Assembly (NCBI GenBank): GCA_002780205.1
Contig: PEVQ01000004.1
Span: 2,359 to 23,660, forward strand
Reading direction: 5' to 3'
DNA: 21,302 bases
Origin: Elusimicrobia bacterium CG06_land_8_20_14_3_00_38_11
Lineage (GTDB): Bacteria; Elusimicrobiota; UBA8919
A program made the translations under genes and the position numbers. This document shows, piece by piece, positions 14,035-21,178 of this stretch. Under the pieces are notes generated by a model that had not been told where the DNA came from, made no database searches, and was given only the letters and a program-made list of their open reading frames with translations. The number at the start of each line of letters is the position of its first letter. The stretch's first letter is position 1.

Positions 14035-14444
14035 ATTACCCGGAATATCAAATGATTAAATGTGTCTTGTTTTGCCATATTTTCTTTTATATGCTCAAAC
14101 TTGGCGTATCCGGTTTTTTCTATTCTGACGGAAAAATACATTCTGTCCGCAAAATTTAATACCCACCAAAAATATTCCTTGATTTTTAACTCTCCAAAAG
14201 ATATAATAACATCGTGAAAAAATACGAGTATCATCTCATCTGTAATCACAGGGCCAAGAAGTGTGAATATAAACAGTTTGAGAGATACAGATTTTACTGC
14301 ACGAACTACATGGAAAAGATTAAATGTGATAATGCGGTATCTGAAAAAACTTGACAAAAGAGAAATATTTTTGTAAAATCGAAAAATTGATGGAGGATTG
14401 TTCTCTGAAAGATGGCTATTTATAATGATACTTTTAAATACCAA
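14004..14444 (-). other. Doubtful minus-strand open frame, possible gene remnant
   Basis: The gap 13883-14554 has no convincing gene. This frame is open for 146 codons in A+T-rich DNA and includes a hydrophobic stretch (LFIFTLLGPVITDEMILVFF) and a mixed segment (FADRMYFSVRIEKTGYAKFEHI). It has only a TTG start, no ribosome site, and its last codons come from the palindromic element. I recognise no family. It may be a decayed gene or chance. Confidence 0.2.
14351..14379 (+). promoter_or_regulatory. Predicted promoter upstream of tRNA-Gln and the glmU cluster
   Basis: TTGACA at 14351-14356 and TAAAAT at 14374-14379 are 17 bases apart. Transcription would start near 14386, about 170 bases before the tRNA. 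It is the best candidate for reading into tRNA-Gln and possibly glmU-prs-rplY-pth. No clear promoter lies immediately before the tRNA. Confidence 0.5.
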
Positions 14445-14492
14445 AGGATGCCATTAGATATTAAATGCGAAAAATTGATTTTTACCGTCTAA
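14412..14492 (+). CDS. Possible 26-codon leader ORF, weak
   Basis: Downstream of the 14351-14379 promoter an ATG opens 26 codons (MAIYNDTFKYQRMPLDIKC...). A GGAGG at 14392-14396 is too far (15 bases) to serve it well; it sits only one base before a TTG (14398) opening a different 19-codon frame. Either could be a leader peptide, or neither is translated. Confidence 0.12.
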   Translation: MAIYNDTFKYQRMPLDIKCEKLIFTV

Positions 14493-14554
14493 AAGGCATA
14501 GAAAAACATAAATAAGAGAGCAATTTTTAAGGGAGTCGGATTTACAGTCACATT

Positions 14555-14626
14555 TGGGGAGTAGCCAAGCGGTAAGGCAACGGCCTTTGGAGCCGTCATC
14601 CGAAGGTTCGAATCCTTCCTCCCCAG
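14555..14626 (+). tRNA. tRNA-Gln (anticodon UUG)
   Basis: A full cloverleaf of 72 bases is visible. The acceptor stem is TGGGGAG (14555-14561) with CTCCCCA (14619-14625), discriminator G 14626. The anticodon arm is ACGGC-CTTTGGA-GCCGT, giving TTG in the loop. The T arm contains GGTTCGAATCC. The CCA tail is not encoded (ggaa follows). The weak T-A first acceptor pair is typical of bacterial glutamine tRNA. Confidence 0.96.
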
Positions 14627-14630
14627 GAAA

Positions 14631-14725
14631 ACAACGCGGATGTCCGCAGATATAAAGGCGCAGATGACCGCAGATTATCAGCGGCAATCAGCGTTCAGTT
14701 GGTGTCAAATCAGCGGTAATCAGTA
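14631..14725. repeat. cgcagat / cagcggcaatcag repeat between tRNA-Gln and glmU
   Basis: The 100-base space is made of near-copies of cgcagat (14653, 14671, 14683) and cagcggYaatcag. It runs up to the glmU ATG and replaces any recognisable ribosome site. An open frame through it (from 14640) would add 29 repeat-coded residues to GlmU and is not accepted. Confidence 0.65.
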
Positions 14726-14726
14726 T

Positions 14727-16082
14727 ATGAAAAACATGATCGCTATAATTCTTGCTGCAGGTGAAGGCACGAGGTTTAAGTCGGAAACGCCGAAAGTTCT
14801 TCATGAAATTTTCGGCAAGACGATAATTGAGAGGGTTGCCGGAATAGTAAGTGGTTTTGACAAAAAAATTATCGTTGTAGGGCATAAATCGGAACTTGTT
14901 AAAAAAAGTATAAGTGATAAAAATATGATTTTTGTGAAACAGGTAAAGCAACTCGGCAGCGGCGATGCGGTTGTGCAGACGGAAAAAATCTTAAAAAATT
15001 TTACAGGTGATTTGGTCATACTTTCCGGCGATGTTCCGTTTCTTAAAAAAGAAACCGTCGACAAATTACTGTCGGTTCACAAAAAAGAAAAAGCCGCAGC
15101 GTCTGTGCTTACCTGCGAGATGGAAAATCCGTCGCATTATGGAAGAATTATAAGAAATACAAACGGAACGGTTAAGGCGATTGTTGAGTCAAAAGATGCC
15201 GCAGATGTTATCAAAAAAATAAAGGAAATAAATTCCGGCATTTATGTCTTTTCGTCAAAAGAACTTTTTTCGGCACTGCACAAAGTGAAAAACAACAATT
15301 CAAAAAGCGAGTATTATCTGACGGATGTAATATCAATTTTGAACAGTGAAAACAAAAAAGTTATTGCATATAAAACCGATGACTTCAAAGAAATTATGGG
15401 CATAAATAACCGTTCCGAACTTGCCCAAGCAGAGAATTATATCAGAGAAAAGATTCTTGAAAATTTGATGATTTCCGGCGTTACGATTGTAAATCCCGGC
15501 ACCGTTTATATTGAAGAAACGGTTGAAATTGAAAAAGATGTGACGATAATGCCTTCAACGATTATCAAAGGCAAAACGAAAATAAAAAGCGGGTGTGTGC
15601 TCGGTCCTTTCAGTTATATTGACTCTTCCACCGTCGGAAAAAATGTTGAAATAAGGGCATCTTTCGTCTATGGGGCTGAAATTGCAGATGATGTCAAAAT
15701 AGGCCCGTTTTCTCACATAAGAAAGGAAACAAAAATCGGCAGGTATGCCCGCATCGGTAATTTCTCGGAAATTAAAAAATCGGTCATCGGCGAAAACACG
15801 AAGGTTTCCCATCTTTCATATATCGGCGATTCACAACTCGGGAAAAATATAAATATCGGTGCGGGCACTATTACCTGCAATTACGACGGTAAAAAGAAAC
15901 ACAAAACGGAAATCGGCGATTACACTTTTGTCGGAAGCAATACTAATTTAATCGCTCCCATTAAAATAGGGAAAGGGGCTTTGATTGCCGCAGGGTCAAC
16001 TATTACTCACGACGTGCCCGATAATAAACTGGCAATTGCCCGCGAGAGACAGGTAATAAAAAAGTTAAAAGTTAAAGGTTAA
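14727..16082 (+). CDS. glmU: GlmU, bifunctional UDP-GlcNAc synthesis enzyme
   Basis: GlmU acetylates glucosamine-1-phosphate and then couples it to UTP, making UDP-GlcNAc for peptidoglycan and LPS. The 451-residue length is normal. The N-terminal uridyltransferase half has LAAGEGTRF (9-17) with K23 in TPKVLHE, LGSGDAV (usually LGTGHA), LSGDVPFL, NSGIYVF and EYYLTDV. The C-terminal half is a left-handed beta-helix of hexapeptide repeats with the catalytic His H362 in VSHLSYIGD, GAGTITCNYDG, and GSNTNLIAPI. Both activities should be present. ATG 14727 gives MKNMIAIILAAGEGT; ATG 14736 is equally possible. No ribosome site is visible. It leads the conserved glmU-prs-rplY-pth order. Confidence 0.96.
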   Translation: MKNMIAIILAAGEGTRFKSETPKVLHEIFGKTIIERVAGIVSGFDKKIIVVGHKSELVKKSISDKNMIFVKQVKQLGSGDAVVQTEKILKNFTGDLVILSGDVPFLKKETVDKLLSVHKKEKAAASVLTCEMENPSHYGRIIRNTNGTVKAIVESKDAADVIKKIKEINSGIYVFSSKELFSALHKVKNNNSKSEYYLTDVISILNSENKKVIAYKTDDFKEIMGINNRSELAQAENYIREKILENLMISGVTIVNPGTVYIEETVEIEKDVTIMPSTIIKGKTKIKSGCVLGPFSYIDSSTVGKNVEIRASFVYGAEIADDVKIGPFSHIRKETKIGRYARIGNFSEIKKSVIGENTKVSHLSYIGDSQLGKNINIGAGTITCNYDGKKKHKTEIGDYTFVGSNTNLIAPIKIGKGALIAAGSTITHDVPDNKLAIARERQVIKKLKVKG

Positions 16083-16097
16083 AAAAGTAGTCAATAG

Positions 16098-16102
16098 GGA
16101 GG
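16098..16102 (+). promoter_or_regulatory. Ribosome binding site for the prs GTG start
   Basis: GGAGG within agggaggag lies five bases before GTG 16108. It supports the non-ATG start; there is no nearby ATG in frame. Confidence 0.8.
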
Positions 16103-16107
16103 AGCCA

Positions 16108-17046
16108 GTGATATTTGGTAAATTAAAAATTTTCAGCGGTTCGGCAAATCGTTATTTGTCAAAAGAGGTCTGCGGTTTTCTTAAAGTTCAGATGGGCGCT
16201 TTGGAAACGGGTCGTTTTCCCGACGGTGAAGTTAATATTAAAATAACGGAAAACATCCGCGGCTGCGATACCTTTGTTATTCAGCCGACATCGTCTCCCG
16301 CCAATGAAAACCTGATGGAACTCCTCATAATTATTGATGCTCTTCGTCGTGCTTCCGCCGGAAGGATTACAGCCGTCATCCCGTATTACGGATATTCCCG
16401 ACAGGACAGAAAAGCCGAGCCCAGGGTGCCGATAACCGCTAAACTTGTTGCAAATTTGATAACGGTCGCCGGTGCGAACAGGGTGCTTACACTTGATTTG
16501 CACGCCGGACAAATTCAGGGATTTTTTGATATTCCCGTTGACCATCTGTTTGTTCGTCCCGTGCTTGTTGATTATTTTAAGCGGAAAAAACTCTCAAATC
16601 TTATCGTCGTGTCGCCGGATGCCGGTGGTGTGGAAAGAGCCCGTTCATTTGCCAAGCGAATGAGAGTCGGACTTGCCATAATAGATAAAAGAAGAATCTC
16701 ACCCGACGAAGCGGCAGTTATGAATATCATAGGAAATGTAAAAGGCAAAAACATTATAATTGTTGACGATATAATTGATACGGCCGGCACGCTTGTCAAA
16801 GCCGTTGAGGCATTAAAAAAAAGCGGCGCAGCCGATATTTATGCTACCGCCGCCCATGGAATTTTTGCCGGCAGCGCATATGAAAAAATAGAAAAGTCAT
16901 CCGTAAAAGAAGTAGTTGTCACCAATTCCATATCCGGCGGCAAATCACGGTTAAAAAAGATAAAGGTTTTGTCCGTCGGCAAACTTTTAGCGGATGCGAT
17001 ATTAAGAATTCACGACGAAAAATCAGTGTCTGAATTATTTGAGTAA
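16108..17046 (+). CDS. prs: Ribose-phosphate pyrophosphokinase (PRPP synthetase)
   Basis: The enzyme makes PRPP from ribose-5-phosphate and ATP, feeding purine, pyrimidine, histidine, tryptophan and NAD synthesis. The 312 residues match the class I bacterial family. Motifs are FPDGE (37-41), YYGYSRQDRK (93-102), the metal/ATP His in TLDLHAGQIQGFF (H132), SPDAGGVERA, the KRR catalytic-flap residues (194-196), and the PRPP loop VDDIIDTAGT (219-228). It starts with GTG behind a strong ribosome site 25 bases after glmU, so the two are probably cotranscribed. PRPP and UDP-GlcNAc synthesis are also adjacent in Bacillus (gcaD-prs). Confidence 0.97.
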   Translation: MIFGKLKIFSGSANRYLSKEVCGFLKVQMGALETGRFPDGEVNIKITENIRGCDTFVIQPTSSPANENLMELLIIIDALRRASAGRITAVIPYYGYSRQDRKAEPRVPITAKLVANLITVAGANRVLTLDLHAGQIQGFFDIPVDHLFVRPVLVDYFKRKKLSNLIVVSPDAGGVERARSFAKRMRVGLAIIDKRRISPDEAAVMNIIGNVKGKNIIIVDDIIDTAGTLVKAVEALKKSGAADIYATAAHGIFAGSAYEKIEKSSVKEVVVTNSISGGKSRLKKIKVLSVGKLLADAILRIHDEKSVSELFE

Positions 17047-17050
17047 AAAA

Positions 17051-17150
17051 TCGCGGAACAGACGCGGAACAATAACACGGAACAGAAGCGGAACAGTGCC
17101 GAGTTAGTTCTGTGTCCCGCTTTAGCGGGCTTCTGTGTTTGTTCCGTGTA
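17051..17150. repeat. gcggaacag-type repeat and hairpin between prs and rplY
   Basis: The left half carries four gcggaaca / acggaaca units; 17052-17072 matches pal codons at 4956-4976 exactly. The right half carries the complementary type (ttctgtgt, gttccgtgt), so the whole is an imperfect inverted repeat. A perfect CCCGCT/AGCGGG hairpin (17116-17129) lies near the middle. No T-tract follows, so termination is doubtful. The rplY ribosome site (AAGGAG, 17150-17155) comes directly after. Confidence 0.75.
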
Positions 17151-17165
17151 AGGAGCGTAGCGATT

Positions 17166-17900
17166 ATGGAAAAGTTCACATTGGATTCACAAGAGAGGAA
17201 ACCGGCGTCAAAAAGCGAGATGAAGAAGTTGAGAGCGTCCGGAAAAATCCCCGCGATTTTATATGGCGATATGGCGAATATGTCTCTTACGATTGATGCC
17301 GTCAAATTTACAACACTGCTTAAAATGGCGGGCCGCAATGTTATGATTTCACTTCGCATGCCCGATAAAACCTCAAAAACGGTTCTTATAAAGGATATTC
17401 AAAAAAATGTTATTTCCCGCGAACTTTCCCATATTGATTTTTATTCTGTCAGTATGAAAAAGAAAATTGATATTTCAATTCCTGTCGTGCTCGTCGGAGA
17501 AGCGCCGGGGGTTAAATCCGGCGGCGTTCTTTCCCACATAGTCCGGGAATTGAAAGTGAAATGTCTCCCGGCGGACATTCCGGAAAAAATTACGGTTGAC
17601 ATTTCAGCCCTTGAAATAGGCAATACGGTTCTTGTAAAGGATTTAGTCGTGCCTAAAAATGTTGAAATTATAGTTGCGCCCGAGCAGATAGTCGCTAACA
17701 TTGTATCTCCGACAATTCTTGAGGAAGTTGTTCCCGCTGTAACTGAAGCGATAGCAGAACCTGAGGTTATCGGCAAGGGTAAGAAGGAAGAAGTTGAAGA
17801 GGGTGCGGAGGCGGCTCCGGCGGCTGCTCCGTCTGCGGTCGGCAGACCGGCTGCCAAAAAGGAAGACGCTACGCTAAAACCGAAAGAGGAAAAAAAGTAA
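17166..17900 (+). CDS. rplY: 50S ribosomal protein L25, long TL5/Ctc form
   Basis: L25 binds 5S rRNA. The 244-residue product is the long, two-domain TL5/Ctc type: the N-terminal 5S-binding domain (about 1-95) with KSEMKKLRASGKIPAILYG, TVLIKDIQKN and HIDFYSV, then a beta domain (about 96-190) with VPVVLVGEAPGVKSGG-like IPVVLVGEAPGVKSGGV. A low-complexity Glu/Ala/Lys/Pro tail follows (about 195-244). The start at 17166 is preceded by AAGGAG with 10-base spacing; an upstream TTG-type start in the repeat is not needed. In Bacillus ctc lies in the same prs-ctc-spoVC order. Confidence 0.95.
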   Translation: MEKFTLDSQERKPASKSEMKKLRASGKIPAILYGDMANMSLTIDAVKFTTLLKMAGRNVMISLRMPDKTSKTVLIKDIQKNVISRELSHIDFYSVSMKKKIDISIPVVLVGEAPGVKSGGVLSHIVRELKVKCLPADIPEKITVDISALEIGNTVLVKDLVVPKNVEIIVAPEQIVANIVSPTILEEVVPAVTEAIAEPEVIGKGKKEEVEEGAEAAPAAAPSAVGRPAAKKEDATLKPKEEKK

Positions 17901-17906
17901 AAAAAC

Positions 17907-17977
17907 AAGCCACAGAATCACACAGAAAAAACACAGAAATCGTAGATTCAGTGAAATTCTGTGTTCATCTGTGGCTA
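17907..17977. repeat. Inverted cacaga / tctgtg repeat between rplY and pth
   Basis: The left arm (aagccacagaatcacacagaa...) is an imperfect complement of the right arm (attctgtgttcatctgtggct). AGCCACAG at 17908-17915 pairs perfectly with CTGTGGCT at 17969-17976. The arms enclose the intergenic space and end seven bases before the pth ATG. An RNA hairpin here would hide the pth start region; no ribosome site is visible. Confidence 0.65.
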
Positions 17978-17983
17978 AAAAAA

Positions 17984-18547
17984 ATGAAATTTATTATCGG
18001 TCTGGGTAATCCCGGAAAAAAATATTCTTCTACGAGGCACAATGTAGGTTTTGCAGTGCTTGATAATTTTACGGAAGATAAATCATTAGAGTGGCGGGAA
18101 TATAAAGACTGTGCATTGGTGTCCGTTTGCGATGATTTTATTCTTGTAAAATCCATGTTGTTTATGAACAGAAGCGGTTATGCGATAATGCCTTTGATAA
18201 AAAAATATAATCCCGATTATGAGGATATTATTGTTGTTTGCGACGATATGGATATTTCTTTCGGCACACTTAGGGTAAGAAAAGGCGGTTCTTCCGGCGG
18301 GCATAACGGTGTGGAATCAATAATTGAAACGCTCGGCACAAATGAGTTCTGCCGTATCAGAATAGGCATCGGGCGTCCCCCGTCTAATGTTGATGCCGTT
18401 GATTTTGTCCTTTCAAAATTTACTCAGGAAGAGGCGCTCAAAATGAAGTCGGTGATTTCACGCGCTTCCGATGCCGTTTCCGTTTTTATTGACAGCGGTC
18501 TTCAAAAGGCAATGAATCTGTTCAATAAACGCGAAACTATTTTATAG
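17984..18547 (+). CDS. pth: Peptidyl-tRNA hydrolase
   Basis: Pth frees tRNA from peptidyl-tRNA that falls off stalled ribosomes and is normally essential. The 187-residue length is typical. Visible residues are the start IIGLGNPGKKY (N9), the catalytic His H19 in STRHNVGF, MNRSG, DDMDI with its conserved Asp, GGSSGGHNGVESI, and RIRIGIGRP. ATG 17984 is chosen because the family begins right there; an upstream in-frame GTG at 17951 would add 11 repeat-coded residues. It closes the conserved glmU-prs-rplY-pth block. Confidence 0.96.
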   Translation: MKFIIGLGNPGKKYSSTRHNVGFAVLDNFTEDKSLEWREYKDCALVSVCDDFILVKSMLFMNRSGYAIMPLIKKYNPDYEDIIVVCDDMDISFGTLRVRKGGSSGGHNGVESIIETLGTNEFCRIRIGIGRPPSNVDAVDFVLSKFTQEEALKMKSVISRASDAVSVFIDSGLQKAMNLFNKRETIL

Positions 18548-18563
18548 CATCGGGATTTCAAAA

Positions 18564-18592
18564 GTAACCACGGATTTCACGAATTACACTAA
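18564..18592. repeat. ccacggatttcacgaatta-type repeat before the zinc-ribbon gene
   Basis: The string taaccacggatttcacgaa and following bases resemble the 1-36 string in reverse orientation. It fills the pth to zinc-ribbon gene gap up to the ATG at 18596 and leaves no ribosome site. Confidence 0.5.
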
Positions 18593-18595
18593 CAT

Positions 18596-19630
18596 ATGGA
18601 AGATAAAAATGCTGCACCGGTAAAAGAGATTAAAGTTTCATCGGATGCCGTTTGTCCGTCCTGCGGGAAATTCGTAGGTCCTTACGAGAAATGTCCCTAT
18701 TGCCAGGCGGATTTACATAAAAGATTGTCGTTGAAACTTGTCAAGCGTCTTTCCGTTATCGGTTCTATCGTCGGGTTGATGATGTTGTGGTATGCCTCAA
18801 AGATGCATGAAATACCGGTTGTGAAAATTTCTTCAATTACCGAGAGGATGAACAATGCCCTTGTGGAAGTTGACGGTTCAATAGTTGCCGCCCGTTTTGA
18901 TGAAACAAAAAATAATTTCAGTTATACCGTCGCCGATGGAACCGGTAAAATGAAACTGAACGGGTTTAATGCCCTCAATAATTTTAAGGACGTATTCGGC
19001 GACAATCTGCCGCAGGAAGGCGATAAGATACGGGCAGTCGGACAACTCAATATCAGCGAGAAATTCGGCGTATCAATGTTTATTAAAAATCCCAAACGCA
19101 TAGCGGTAACTGAAAAATATATTGTGACCGAGAAAAAAATAAAGGACATAACCGCAAATGACGCCAAAAAATCTTTCCTCTTTAATGTAACGATTGAAGA
19201 TGTTGAAAGAGAATTTTCCGTAGGAAAGAGCGTGTCGGTCAGCGACGGTTCTGACAGTATTTCTCTTACCGTTTTTAATTCGGATTTTGAAAAAATAACA
19301 GATACTGCCACAAAAGAGAATTTGCTGGTGCCCGGCGCAGAATATCTCATGGTAGCCACCGTTGACAGTTACCGCGGCGCCCTACAGTTGAAATTAAAAA
19401 ACCCGGAAAATCCAAAAAATCTGAAATGCATTAAAACCGGCTCCGTCGGCTCCGGCCTGCAGTTTAGCGAGGATAAAACTCCGGCTAAAAAAAGGACACC
19501 GAAAAAAAGAATAGAATATAAGGAAGAAGACGCGATAACAATTGAGGGAGAAGATTCTTCCGGCAAAAGTACATCCGACGACAAATCAAAAGATGACGAT
19601 AACGGTTTCATAATAAAGGAGGAAAAATAA
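18596..19630 (+). CDS. Membrane-anchored zinc-ribbon protein with OB-fold-like domains
   Basis: The 344-residue product has a zinc ribbon (C20-x2-C23 and C33-x2-C36), a basic stretch (HKRLSLKLVKR, 41-51), one transmembrane helix (about 51-68), two beta-rich segments that look like OB folds (about 75-170 and 175-275), and a charged, disordered tail (about 290-344, Lys/Glu/Asp/Ser-rich). The stretches VEVDGSIVAARFDET, YTVADGTGKMKL, GDKIRAVGQLNIS and VSVSDGSDSISLTVF are typical OB-fold strands. The basic side before the helix suggests a cytoplasmic zinc ribbon with the OB domains outside. I do not recognise a named family. Its stop is one base from the next ATG, and the next gene's ribosome site lies in its final codons, so the pair is surely cotranscribed. 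Confidence 0.75.
   Translation: MEDKNAAPVKEIKVSSDAVCPSCGKFVGPYEKCPYCQADLHKRLSLKLVKRLSVIGSIVGLMMLWYASKMHEIPVVKISSITERMNNALVEVDGSIVAARFDETKNNFSYTVADGTGKMKLNGFNALNNFKDVFGDNLPQEGDKIRAVGQLNISEKFGVSMFIKNPKRIAVTEKYIVTEKKIKDITANDAKKSFLFNVTIEDVEREFSVGKSVSVSDGSDSISLTVFNSDFEKITDTATKENLLVPGAEYLMVATVDSYRGALQLKLKNPENPKNLKCIKTGSVGSGLQFSEDKTPAKKRTPKKRIEYKEEDAITIEGEDSSGKSTSDDKSKDDDNGFIIKEEK
19616..19622 (+). promoter_or_regulatory. Ribosome binding site for the TctA-like gene inside the upstream gene
   Basis: AAGGAGG lies nine bases before ATG 19632 and within the last codons of the zinc-ribbon gene. The overlap supports translational coupling. Confidence 0.75.
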
Positions 19631-19631
19631 T

Positions 19632-20972
19632 ATGCATCTGTTTTTAACGGTGCTCAGTTATACCCTTATCGGAACCGCCGTCGGGTCAATAGTATCCTTC
19701 TTTCCGTCGCTTCACATTTATAATGTCGCCGGCCTCGCCATTTTGATATGGGGATCTCTACAAAATGTTCTGCCGGAAATGGGGATGGTTCCTTTTTTCA
19801 CTTCTTTAATCGTGGCGTTTGCATTCGTGAACAGCATTCCTATGACGATGCTGAGCGCGGCTGACGAGTCGGCTTCCGCGGTTATTTTGCCCGGCACGAA
19901 AAACTTACTTTTGGGAAAAGGTTATGAAACAGTTATAATATCGGGTATCGGCGGACTTATAGGAATTATTCTGCTTGTCGCAGGCACGCCTTTTTTTTAC
20001 TATATTATGCCATATATCAATAATATCACGAGACCGAACCTCGCGTGGATTCTTCTGACGGTGATTATGTATATGATATTCAGCGAATGGCCGAAAGGCG
20101 CCGGTTACGGAAAAACTGTTTGGCAGAAATTTCGCGGAGCGTGGTCCAATCTTTTTGCGGGAATTGCGGCGTGGGGATTGTCCGGCATCCTCGGGCTTTT
20201 TATTATAAATCACAGTATTATCACTCACCAGATGGCATTCCAAAATATTATGCCGGTTTTTATCGGATTGTTTGCCGTGCCTTCAATCATACAGAACCTG
20301 CTTTTATCGTTTGAAATACCGGAGCAATATATTCCCAAAAAATCAATAGACCTTGATTTCAAGACGGTAGTCCAGTCAACTTACTCAGGCGGTCTTGCGG
20401 GTATGTTATGCAGTTATATACCTTTGATAACGATGGGTATCGGAAGCATTATGGCGGGCGCTGCAACCGCATTGCGCGGTGACAAGGTGTTTATTTTAGG
20501 CGGCGGGGTGGCGAAGTTGCTTTATTATGTGGGCTCGTTTTTGTTTCTTTTTGTGATAACTCCGATATCGCCTTTCGGATTTTCAAAAGGCGGGCTGAAT
20601 ATAATTATTAAACCGTATTTTTATCCGATGGAAAACGATTATTTTTTGATTCTGTCGTGCATCGTTTTGTCGGGTTTCCTGTCATTTTTGCTTCTGATGG
20701 AACTTGCAAAATTATCGGTAGTATTATTAAAAAAAGTTAATTTCAAACAAATGTATCTGTTTATGCTGATTCTGGTTACTGCGTTTATTTATTTTCTTAC
20801 GGGATGGAACGGGATTTTTGTGATGGCTGTTTCAACATGCATAGGAACGATTCCTGTTTTTTACCATTGCCGTAGAAGTAATCTTATGGGTGTCTTGCTG
20901 ATTCCGATAACCCTTAATATGGCAGGTTACGGAGATGCCGTGGCGGATTTTCTCCATCTTGTGCATATGTAA
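19632..20972 (+). CDS. TctA-like (COG1784-type) integral membrane protein
   Basis: The 446-residue product is strongly hydrophobic with about 10-12 membrane segments. Its layout fits the TctA superfamily, the large membrane subunit of tripartite tricarboxylate transporters, and especially the COG1784 branch known mainly from archaea. Signature-like stretches are an early GTAVGSIVSFFPSLHIYNVAG (in the branch usually GxxPGIHxNT), NSIPMTMLSAADESASAVILPG followed by LLLGKGYE, and a repeat of the fold later (SGGLAGMLCSYIPLITMGIGSIMAG). The usual PGIH is PSLH here, so the substrate site may differ. No TctB or TctC partner is present; instead it pairs with the OB-fold protein. The substrate is unknown. 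Confidence 0.75.
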   Translation: MHLFLTVLSYTLIGTAVGSIVSFFPSLHIYNVAGLAILIWGSLQNVLPEMGMVPFFTSLIVAFAFVNSIPMTMLSAADESASAVILPGTKNLLLGKGYETVIISGIGGLIGIILLVAGTPFFYYIMPYINNITRPNLAWILLTVIMYMIFSEWPKGAGYGKTVWQKFRGAWSNLFAGIAAWGLSGILGLFIINHSIITHQMAFQNIMPVFIGLFAVPSIIQNLLLSFEIPEQYIPKKSIDLDFKTVVQSTYSGGLAGMLCSYIPLITMGIGSIMAGAATALRGDKVFILGGGVAKLLYYVGSFLFLFVITPISPFGFSKGGLNIIIKPYFYPMENDYFLILSCIVLSGFLSFLLLMELAKLSVVLLKKVNFKQMYLFMLILVTAFIYFLTGWNGIFVMAVSTCIGTIPVFYHCRRSNLMGVLLIPITLNMAGYGDAVADFLHLVHM

Positions 20973-20997
20973 AAATTGCGGTCTCGGGCAGTGATAT

Positions 20998-21019
20998 CAT
21001 TTCGTCAATTGACGAAATG
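20998..21019. repeat. Perfect 22-bp palindrome after the TctA-like gene
   Basis: CATTTCGTCAA (20998-21008) is followed directly by its exact complement (21009-21019). It lies 25 bases after the stop. There is no T-tract, so it is more likely a dispersed palindrome or a protein site than a classic terminator. Confidence 0.75.
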
Positions 21020-21178
21020 GGAAAGTGAGGGTTTGTCTCCGTCGGATGATGAGCAAGAATAGTTAATCATTTAGTTAAATGAGAAAATGAGAAATCAATG
21101 CGGTTGGATTTATCGTCGGGCTTCCATTTCTAAAGACGCCCAATAAAACTTGTCCCCTTTAGGGGATTGAGCAACTAC

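Noticed and set aside
14454..14687. Minus-strand frame over tRNA-Gln
   Set aside because: It reads through the tRNA and gives the familiar spurious string GEEGFEPS that antisense tRNA genes produce.
17441..17908. Minus-strand frame opposite rplY
   Set aside because: Ser/Ala/Pro-rich antisense shadow of the acidic, Ala-rich L25 tail.
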